DNA of 64,000 bases. Origin: Legionella rowbothamii (GTDB taxonomy: Bacteria; Pseudomonadota; Gammaproteobacteria; Legionellales; Legionellaceae). The notes under the pieces were generated by a model, which had not been told where the DNA came from, made no database searches, and was given only the letters and a program-made list of their open reading frames with translations. Made by a program: the position numbers and the translations under genes. Positions 57,482 through 64,000 of this stretch are shown piece after piece. How positions within the stretch are numbered: position 1 is the stretch's first letter; each line of letters opens with the position of its first letter. The stretch lies in NCBI RefSeq assembly GCF_900639985.1, contig NZ_CAAAIM010000011.1:58873-122872 (forward strand). Reading direction: 5' to 3'.

Positions 57482-59200
57482 ATGTCTGGCTTAATTCCGC
57501 AGCCATTCATTGACGATCTCCTGCAACGCACTGATCTGGTTGAGCTCATTGACAGCTATGTTCCCCTTAAAAAAAGGGGAAATAGCTATACTGCGTGCTG
57601 CCCATTTCATAATGAAAAATCCCCTTCATTCAACGTTGTTGCCAGGAAACAATTCTACCATTGCTTTGGCTGTGGAGCCTCAGGCAATGCGATTAGCTTT
57701 GTGATGAATTATCTAAACCAAGGCTTTATTGATGCAATTGAAACCTTAGCAACTCGTATAGGGCTTACTGTTCCTCGTGATGGGCAAAATGAGAAAAATA
57801 ATGTTTCGCAGGATTTATATAAACTCATGTCTGCGGTAAACCTTTACTATCAAAAACAACTCAAACACGAAGGACAAACTGCAATCAACTACTTACGTGC
57901 CAGAGGATTAAGTGGTGAAATTGCCAAATTATATCAATTGGGTTTTGCCAATGAAGGTTGGCATAATTTGGACAAAGCATTCCCTCGCAATCAAAAAGAA
58001 TTAATCACTACAGGGATGCTCGTAAAAAATGATGATGGCAAAATTTATGATCGTTATCGCAATCGAGTCATGTTCCCGATCCATGATCGCCACGGACGCA
58101 TCATTGGTTTTGGCGGCCGCGTACTTGATGACCAAAAACCCAAATACCTAAACTCCCCTGAGACCGTAATCTTTCAAAAAAGCAAAGAGCTTTATGGGTT
58201 GCATCAAATTTTGCAACAAAAGAAATCCATTGATTACATCATTATTGTTGAAGGCTATATGGATGTTATTGCCTTAGCACAGCATGGCATTATGAATGCT
58301 GTGGCAACTCTCGGTACTGCGACCAGCAGCTACCACATCCAACTGCTAGCCAAACATACTAAATCACTAGTATTTTGCTTTGATGGAGATAATGCAGGAA
58401 AACAGGCTGCTTGGCGTGCACTTGAAAGCAGTTTGCCTTACTTAAATGAAGGCTTAGATGCACGTTTTATCTTCCTTCCGGAAGAGCATGATCCCGATAG
58501 TTTAGTACGCGCAGAAGGCAATGAGAACTTTTTAACTCGGTTAAAACAAGCAATACCTTTGCACCGTTTTTTTCTCAATACCTTGGCTAAAAACATTAAC
58601 TTGCAAAATCCCGCCGGGAAAACGCAGTTAATCAACTTGGTCAAACCTTTTTTACAAAAAATGACGGAAGGATCCTATAAGCAATTATTGATTGATGAAC
58701 TGGCTCGTTTAACGCATATCGAAAGTCATAGACTCAATCTCTTGCTCACCGACCAAGCACCTACGGTCGCCCCCAAAGAACAAACAGCCACCATCGCACG
58801 CACCCCGATGCGCATTGCAGTGGCCCTACTCTTACAACATCCAGAAATCTATGCCAAGTGTAAAGAGCAAATTGCTCCTAACTTATTAGATGCTAACGAG
58901 CATGAAATTTTATTAAAGCTATTGCAGCAACTTGCAGCAAATCCACAAGCCAATACCGCCTCATTAATTGAAACCTGGCGTAACCATTCCTATTTTGATT
59001 TTATTAATCGGCTGGCAGCGTGGAATCATCAAGTCCCTGAACCAGAACTGGTAAAGGAGTTTATTGATATAATCTTATTTTTGCAAAAACAAAACCAAGA
59101 ATTAATTATACGCCGCCTTATTGAAAAATCTCGTCAACAGGGCTTAAGCGAAGAGGAGCGAATGAGTTTGCAAAAAATGTTACAGGAGCGACACGTGTAA
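57482..59200 (+). CDS. dnaG: DNA primase
   Basis: DnaG makes RNA primers for replication. The 572-residue protein has the N-terminal CHC2 zinc finger (CPFHNEKSPSF ... HCFGCGASGN), the Toprim core (VEGYMDVIALAQHGI, FCFDGDNAGKQAA) and a C-terminal helical domain that binds DnaB. It lies between yqeY and rpoD. Confidence 0.97.
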   Translation: MSGLIPQPFIDDLLQRTDLVELIDSYVPLKKRGNSYTACCPFHNEKSPSFNVVARKQFYHCFGCGASGNAISFVMNYLNQGFIDAIETLATRIGLTVPRDGQNEKNNVSQDLYKLMSAVNLYYQKQLKHEGQTAINYLRARGLSGEIAKLYQLGFANEGWHNLDKAFPRNQKELITTGMLVKNDDGKIYDRYRNRVMFPIHDRHGRIIGFGGRVLDDQKPKYLNSPETVIFQKSKELYGLHQILQQKKSIDYIIIVEGYMDVIALAQHGIMNAVATLGTATSSYHIQLLAKHTKSLVFCFDGDNAGKQAAWRALESSLPYLNEGLDARFIFLPEEHDPDSLVRAEGNENFLTRLKQAIPLHRFFLNTLAKNINLQNPAGKTQLINLVKPFLQKMTEGSYKQLLIDELARLTHIESHRLNLLLTDQAPTVAPKEQTATIARTPMRIAVALLLQHPEIYAKCKEQIAPNLLDANEHEILLKLLQQLAANPQANTASLIETWRNHSYFDFINRLAAWNHQVPEPELVKEFIDIILFLQKQNQELIIRRLIEKSRQQGLSEEERMSLQKMLQERHV

Positions 59201-59216
59201 ACATAAAAAACGTACC

Positions 59217-59280
59217 GGGGCTGTTTACATTTCTCTGACTTGAGCCAGAATACCGCGAGCATATAAATGTAAACAACCCC
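59217..59280. repeat. Long imperfect inverted repeat between dnaG and rpoD
   Basis: Arms GGGGCTGTTTACATTT (59217-59232) and AAATGTAAACAACCCC (59265-59280) match at 15 of 16 positions, with a 32-base loop. It begins 17 bases after the dnaG stop and could be an RNA hairpin that attenuates or an operator. Confidence 0.65.
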
Positions 59281-59408
59281 TACTCCAAGCCTGGCGCGGG
59301 GTAGAACAAATCAGTGCAAATAGTTCAATAAACTACTGGCATGTTCCTGCTAGCCAGTTTATAATCAGAACATTTTGTAATGCTTAATTGTCCTTAAAAG
59401 AAGTGCCT

Positions 59409-61274
59409 ATGACCATGAATGATCAAGAACAGCAAAGCTCACAGATAACCAAAGTCATCAGCCTAGGAAAAGAACAGGGCTATTTGACTTACAGTCAAAT
59501 CAATGACTTATTGCCTAACATCGTTGATACCGAACATTTCGATGTCATTATCAGTATGTTAGAAGGGATGAATATTAAAGTATTTGAACTCCCACCCGGC
59601 GATGACGAATTAGCTCTTCTACTTAATACTGAAGAAGTACCTGATATTGAAGAAGCGGCAATGGTACTTGCGTCTGTAGACAAAGAAACCGGCCGTACCA
59701 CTGACCCGGTCCGTATGTACATGCGTGAAATGGGTACTGTTGAGCTCCTGACTCGTGAAGGCGAAATCCGTATTGCGAAACGCATTGAAGAAGGGATTTA
59801 TCAAGTTCTTAAGTCTCTGGCGCACTATCCAGAAACTGTACAATTAGTTCTTGATGATTACGAACGCGTCAGCACTCAAGAAATTCGTCTTAACGAAATC
59901 ATTAGCGGCTTTGCTGACGGTGACGAAGAAGTTGCTCCAGCTGCAAGCATTGGCTCTATGCTTGATGAAGTGCAGCAAGAAGCGATAATCTTAGCGGATG
60001 ACGATGAAGAAAGTGAAAGTGACGGTGGGTTGGGTGAAGTTGATGATGGCCCAAATCCGGAACAAGCGCAAATTTACTTTGACGAACTACGTGTTTCTCT
60101 TGAAGTAGCAATTAACACTGGAAATGAACACGGCAGAGCACATGCTAAAACCCTAAAAGCTTTAGAGGCAATGTCCGAATCATTCTTAAAACTGAAGTTA
60201 ACTTCACGACAAGTTGATCGCTTAACCCGACATTTCCGTCAATTACGTAATCATATTCGTGAATACGAGCGTAATATAATGCGCCTATGTATCGAAAAAG
60301 CGCGTATCCCGCGTAAGCTGTTTATTGATACATTCCCAGGACAAGAAACTGATCTTGAATGGTTAGGCAACATCACTACGAAGCATGCTAAAAAATTAGA
60401 TATGCCGCGTATTGAGGAATACAAAGAAGAAATTCTACGCATCCAATCACGCCTGGTTTCTTTTGAAGTGGAATATGGCTTAAGCATTAGTGAAATTAAA
60501 GACATCAACCGTAAAATGTCGATTGGTGAAGCAAAAGCACGCCGCGCCAAAAAAGAAATGGTTGAAGCAAACTTACGTCTGGTAATTTCGATTGCCAAAA
60601 AATACACCAACCGTGGCTTACAATTCCTCGACTTAATTCAGGAAGGCAACATTGGTTTGATGAAAGCAGTAGACAAATTTGAATACCGTCGCGGTTACAA
60701 ATTTTCTACCTATGCTACTTGGTGGATTAGACAAGCAATTACTCGCTCGATTGCGGATCAGGCACGTACCATTCGTATTCCGGTCCATATGATTGAAACC
60801 ATTAACAAGCTCAATCGTATTTCCCGACAAATACTGCAAGAAACTGGCCGTGAAGCAACTCCTGAAGAGTTAGCAGAAAAAATGGAACTAAGCGAAGACA
60901 AAATTCGCAAAGTTCTAAAAATTGCTAAAGAGCCAATTTCGATGGAAACGCCAGTTGGTGACGACGATGATTCACACTTAGGTGACTTCATCGAAGACAA
61001 CAACATTGAGTCGCCAATCGATATGGCAACTGCTGAAGGCTTACGCGAAGCAACTTTGGAAATCTTGGAAACCTTAACCCCCAGAGAAGCCAAGGTACTG
61101 CGCATGCGTTTTGGTATCGAAATGAATACCGACCATACTTTGGAAGAAGTAGGTAAGCAATTCGACGTAACCCGCGAACGTATTCGCCAAATCGAAGCGA
61201 AAGCACTACGCAAACTACGCCACCCATCACGCTCAGAGAAACTAAGAAGTTTCCTCGAAGGTGACGAAGGCTAA
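59409..61274 (+). CDS. rpoD: RNA polymerase sigma factor RpoD (sigma-70)
   Basis: The housekeeping sigma factor directs RNA polymerase to -35/-10 promoters. The 621-residue protein starts at ATG 59409, with a second ATG at 59415, and an upstream TTG at 59388 is not favoured. It has region 1.1 at the N-terminus, region 1.2 ([20 protein letters not shown]), a large non-conserved acidic insert ([11 protein letters not shown]), region 2 ([20 protein letters not shown]), region 3, and region 4 ([20 protein letters not shown]). Downstream it is followed by a palindromic repeat. Confidence 0.97.
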   Translation: MTMNDQEQQSSQITKVISLGKEQGYLTYSQINDLLPNIVDTEHFDVIISMLEGMNIKVFELPPGDDELALLLNTEEVPDIEEAAMVLASVDKETGRTTDPVRMYMREMGTVELLTREGEIRIAKRIEEGIYQVLKSLAHYPETVQLVLDDYERVSTQEIRLNEIISGFADGDEEVAPAASIGSMLDEVQQEAIILADDDEESESDGGLGEVDDGPNPEQAQIYFDELRVSLEVAINTGNEHGRAHAKTLKALEAMSESFLKLKLTSRQVDRLTRHFRQLRNHIREYERNIMRLCIEKARIPRKLFIDTFPGQETDLEWLGNITTKHAKKLDMPRIEEYKEEILRIQSRLVSFEVEYGLSISEIKDINRKMSIGEAKARRAKKEMVEANLRLVISIAKKYTNRGLQFLDLIQEGNIGLMKAVDKFEYRRGYKFSTYATWWIRQAITRSIADQARTIRIPVHMIETINKLNRISRQILQETGREATPEELAEKMELSEDKIRKVLKIAKEPISMETPVGDDDDSHLGDFIEDNNIESPIDMATAEGLREATLEILETLTPREAKVLRMRFGIEMNTDHTLEEVGKQFDVTRERIRQIEAKALRKLRHPSRSEKLRSFLEGDEG

Positions 61275-61317
61275 CCCACGTTCTCTTAGCCTCAAAACTT
61301 GGGAAGTGACATTGCAT

Positions 61318-61393
61318 GTAGGTTGGGCCCATGGCCCAACGATAAACTCTTCTGCGGCTCAATGCATGGTGTTGGGCCATGGGCCCAACCTAC
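61318..61393. repeat. Perfect 23-bp inverted repeat after rpoD
   Basis: Arms at 61318-61340 and 61371-61393 are exact inverse complements over 23 bases, with a 30-base loop. Each arm contains the near-palindrome TTGGGCCCATGGCCCAA. It contains no gene and looks like a dispersed palindromic element that could also terminate rpoD transcription. Confidence 0.75.
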
Positions 61394-61444
61394 AATATAT
61401 AAATCCTAACTAACAGCAAGGAAAGCCATACACTCCCCTCTCCT

Positions 61445-61873
61445 TCAATTATTATACTTAGCAGCCTCTTGAAGTCCCAAAACCGCTCCAAAGCGTTGTG
61501 ATGCCGAAATAAAACTACAAAAAGCAATTAGTTCAATAACTTCCGCCTCAGAAAAGTAATCCTTCAAATAATTCACGTCCTGCTCACTAACCGTACTATG
61601 ATCCATGGCAAATTTATTAGCAAACCGCAAAGCCACAAGCAAACGAGCCTCTCCCACATCCTTATCAGGAGGACCAGCCTTAGCCATACAATACTGACAC
61701 TGATTCGTAAAAGCCAAAGCCCGTCGCACTTGCTCTAAAAAATTATCCCCAAAAGTTGAGCTCTTAAAAAAAGCCTCTTCCAAACCATTCCACGGCTCCA
61801 AAATATGCGGGGCATGCCCCAACAGACGTTCAAATGGAGTAGAGCCATTATTAGAAAGACGAATATAAGACAT
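61445..61873 (-). CDS. Carboxymuconolactone decarboxylase family (AhpD-like) protein
   Basis: A 142-residue protein starting at ATG 61873 behind GAGG. The CxxC of AhpD-like proteins is present in TNQCQYCMAKAG. VRRALAFTNQ and later FCSFISASQRFGAVLGL fit the family helix pattern. Members act as alkylhydroperoxidases or decarboxylases, and the CxxC suggests the peroxidase-type thiol chemistry. Substrate unknown. It lies convergent to rpoD, separated by the palindrome. Confidence 0.85.
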   Translation of the reverse strand: MSYIRLSNNGSTPFERLLGHAPHILEPWNGLEEAFFKSSTFGDNFLEQVRRALAFTNQCQYCMAKAGPPDKDVGEARLLVALRFANKFAMDHSTVSEQDVNYLKDYFSEAEVIELIAFCSFISASQRFGAVLGLQEAAKYNN

Positions 61874-62032
61874 AATGATTACCTCAAACATACTAATAGT
61901 TCAAAGTAACATACAGCCCCACAAAAGCACACGCAAAAAAGCATTTAAAACACATAAAACCAATTGCTTATAAAAACTTACTAAAAAAACTGGAACAATA
62001 TTCAATTTAAGTTTAAAATAAACTCCTCTTCC

Positions 62033-62109
<77 letters not shown>

Positions 62110-62226
62110 ATAAAATCAAGTAGTTACGTGTAGTTATAGAAAATTCGTAAAAGTCATGTAGACGCAATGTAGACAAATAAAATGGGGGCTTTCCCATTTA
62201 AATTGGCACTCTATGGAGAAACGTTT
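62110..62226. other. Possible attachment region downstream of tRNA
   Basis: The 117 bases after the CCA hold short direct repeats: ATGTAGAC at 62156-62163 and 62167-62174, and GTAGTTA twice near 62120-62136. Such repeats can be integrase arm sites, but the integrase and the second att copy are not in view. Confidence 0.3.
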
Positions 62227-63048
62227 ATGGATTGGAAAAGTTATGCTCCTCTTTTTGCCTCTACAATTGCAGCTCTTTTAACCTTTATATTAAATAAGTA
62301 TTTGTATAATAAACCCAGACTCATTGCGTATTATGGCCATGTATCAGCACATAAAATACCACTTGATAAAGGATACTCACTCAATTTATTACAAATGAAG
62401 GAGTTACCCGCTAAAGAATTTCTAGATGCAAATTTCAAAAATAAAATTCCTCTGATTATCCGTGTGAGAAATGATATTTGGATCTATGGGCTCAATTCTG
62501 AAGGTAATACTATACTTACTCAATCCTTGCAGACTGAAATTTATAATGAGTTACAAATAACAGAGCAAATAATTACACTAAGTGAAACCTCACCTTCAAT
62601 ATATGGAGATATTAACTTTATTGCAGGTCATATTTCCTCAATGAATGTACATACTCATGCTGTAGTAGTAAGAAACACCGGTAAACTTCCCACTAAAAAT
62701 GTAAGATTAGGGCATAATTTTTTACCCAATTATAATATTTACCCAAATATCAAATATGAACTAGCAAACTTGCCTAATGGCGGAAAAGAAATTTCTTTTC
62801 CCATTCTTGTTCCTAATGCGCAAATAACTATTTCCTATTTATATTTTGCGCCAACTGTTTATACAGATATTAATACTCATGTTATGTCAGATGATGGTTT
62901 AGCAAAAGTTATAGATGTCATACCCTCTCCAAATCTTTCTACAAAAATAAAGAATACCCTTTGCATTTTGATTTTTACAGGCGCTGCTACTTTAATTTAC
63001 TTTATGCTTATTTTATTAAATTGTATTTTTCATTGTTTTTACCACTAA
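62227..63048 (+). CDS. Unknown membrane protein with two terminal helices
   Basis: From ATG 62227 (GGAGAAA upstream) the product is 273 residues. An N-terminal helix (SYAPLFASTIAALLTFIL) and a C-terminal helix (NTLCILIFTGAATLIYFMLI) frame a beta-rich middle with no recognised motif. Both ends are probably in the membrane with the middle on one side. The gene is AT-rich and sits directly downstream of a tRNA, which suggests accessory DNA. No family recognised. Confidence 0.7.
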   Translation: MDWKSYAPLFASTIAALLTFILNKYLYNKPRLIAYYGHVSAHKIPLDKGYSLNLLQMKELPAKEFLDANFKNKIPLIIRVRNDIWIYGLNSEGNTILTQSLQTEIYNELQITEQIITLSETSPSIYGDINFIAGHISSMNVHTHAVVVRNTGKLPTKNVRLGHNFLPNYNIYPNIKYELANLPNGGKEISFPILVPNAQITISYLYFAPTVYTDINTHVMSDDGLAKVIDVIPSPNLSTKIKNTLCILIFTGAATLIYFMLILLNCIFHCFYH

Positions 63049-63210
63049 GAATAAGCTAAATATTTGAGTCAACTTGAAGTTTATGGGATCAAACCTTCCT
63101 TTTTGTCTCGTATTATGCAAAAAGCAAGACTAGCCCCTGAAGCATCTTGTTGTTTCTTATCTACATATCTTAATAATTTTGCTAAATCACAATAAAGTAA
63201 TGGGACAAAA

Positions 63211-63831
63211 ATGCTACGTAAACAAGTATTGAGGATATGCAGATTTTCCAAATATGCATTTATTGACTGGGCAACGGAACCTGTTTTTAATAGGGGGCTT
63301 ATTTTGGCGCTGATTGCACCCGCAATCACTCTCTCATTTTACCGTTATTTTTTTGGTACAGATAAAATGATGGAGGAATTAAATTCCTTAGCAATCGGCG
63401 CAATAGCTTTTGTTGGATCCTATCTAATATACCTTTTAATTGGTCTTATTTGCGCACCATTTATCGCTTATAAGAAAGAAAAGGAGAAAGGTAGTTTTTT
63501 TGAAAAACGGTTTGTTTATCACAAGCCTCATCACATTTACACAACAATTATTAAACCGGAACATCATAATCAAACCATAGATTTTGTAGTTCAAGATGCT
63601 GAACCTAACTCTTTAGTTTGTTTTGAGTTCAAATATAGAAATGGACTTGGTTATGTCTCAGTATTCGGATCGTCAGAAGAAGTGAAAAATGCAGCTGTAG
63701 CAGCCATTTTAAGAAAACAGAAGTTGAGCCTTAGAATAGATAAGCATAATAAAGCAACTTTAAAATGTTTCACGGCCAGTGAATCAGATGACACTCAACT
63801 TAGAATATATATGCTTAGTTGGGAATATTAA
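63211..63831 (+). CDS. Unknown membrane protein, 206 aa
   Basis: Two transmembrane helices at about residues 28-47 (GLILALIAPAITLSFYRYFF) and 60-88 (AIGAIAFVGSYLIYLLIGLI) are followed by a cytoplasmic-type soluble domain of about 115 residues (KPHHIYTTIIKPEHHNQ...). No family recognised. It follows the preceding membrane gene on the same strand with a 162-base gap, and the pair may work together. Confidence 0.65.
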   Translation: MLRKQVLRICRFSKYAFIDWATEPVFNRGLILALIAPAITLSFYRYFFGTDKMMEELNSLAIGAIAFVGSYLIYLLIGLICAPFIAYKKEKEKGSFFEKRFVYHKPHHIYTTIIKPEHHNQTIDFVVQDAEPNSLVCFEFKYRNGLGYVSVFGSSEEVKNAAVAAILRKQKLSLRIDKHNKATLKCFTASESDDTQLRIYMLSWEY

Positions 63832-63976
63832 AGATTAGCAAGCGTAGGCTCGGCTGGAAGCCCAGCGAACTCCAATAACTCGAAAGCATCCGTACATGCC
63901 CATTCCTACGGTAGTGTTTAAATAACTGTGTCATCTCTTTTAACTTGTTATAATTTAACACTTAAAAGAGGTGCAT

Positions 63977-64000
63977 ATGAGTAAGAAGACAATTGATTTA
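63977..64000 (+). CDS. Start of a gene cut by the window edge
   Basis: ATG at 63977 follows GAGG at 5 nt and opens MSKKTIDL before the window ends. Too short to identify. The preceding intergenic part (63832-63976) shows no clear feature. Confidence 0.45.

Overview
The window is a chromosomal segment of a Legionella species, probably not L. pneumophila itself. The evidence is the low-to-moderate GC content, a PlaA-type GDSL lysophospholipase with a disulphide loop, an AnkH-like ankyrin effector, an ankyrin protein with a kinase-like motif pair, a U-box protein and two upstream sites that match the Legionella PmrA tandem box. From memory, the order ankH, ankyrin kinase-like gene, plaA, mdh, rpoD also follows the L. 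pneumophila chromosome around lpg2300-lpg2361. That is recall, not a search result.

Layout. 1-2.1 kb: accessory genes, namely a truncated membrane protein, a U-box effector candidate with a PmrA-type promoter, and a small unknown. 2.2-7.7 kb: core genes, with pgsA followed by tRNA-Gly, tRNA-Cys and tRNA-Leu (the same order as in E. coli), a HAD phosphatase, rluC and a divergent rne. 7.9-11.3 kb: a zinc alcohol dehydrogenase, a DUF1328 protein, and an ankH-like gene with a small upstream partner. 11.4-19 kb: asd, aroC, prmB / smrB, the yibN-grxC-secB-gpsA operon, a short gene ending in a CaaX box, and murI. 19-25 kb: accessory genes, namely a 1193-residue protein, a small cysteine-rich exported protein and the ankyrin/kinase-like protein. 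25-39 kb: mainly core genes (radA, xseB-ispA, pirin, MFS transporter, bioC, comF, an RseP-like protease, hemA-prfA-prmC-dksA), with one PmrA-box effector candidate at 30.8 kb. 39-52 kb: mixed, namely a HAD-motif effector candidate, waaA, djlA, a hydrolase-like exported protein, plaA, a tail-anchored MavE-position gene, deaD, an exported beta-propeller, fadH and a MavF-position gene. 52-61 kb: core genes (mdh, hemW, plsY with a lysine-rich tail, tsaD, and the rpsU-yqeY-dnaG-rpoD macromolecular synthesis operon). 61.3-64 kb: repeats, an AhpD-like gene, a CAT-anticodon tRNA and an AT-rich accessory block after it.

The core genes cover translation (prfA, prmB, prmC, tsaD, rpsU, tRNAs), RNA turnover (rne, deaD, smrB), envelope and lipid synthesis (pgsA, plsY, murI, waaA), export (secB) and heme or isoprenoid synthesis (hemA, ispA). 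Interspersed single genes look like Dot/Icm effectors that would act in the host cell. The strongest new-looking items are the two PmrA boxes with the same 7-nt spacing to the -10 (991-1023 and 31611-31643), the CaaX protein (17497-17949), the HAD-motif protein (39075-40343), the uncharacterised 1193-residue protein, and PlsY with a histone-H1-like tail.

No CRISPR array, insertion sequence or transposase was seen. Palindromic intergenic repeats are frequent. Start sites were moved inward from the longest frame wherever a ribosome binding site or family length supported it. Names based on position relative to L. pneumophila are marked as inference.
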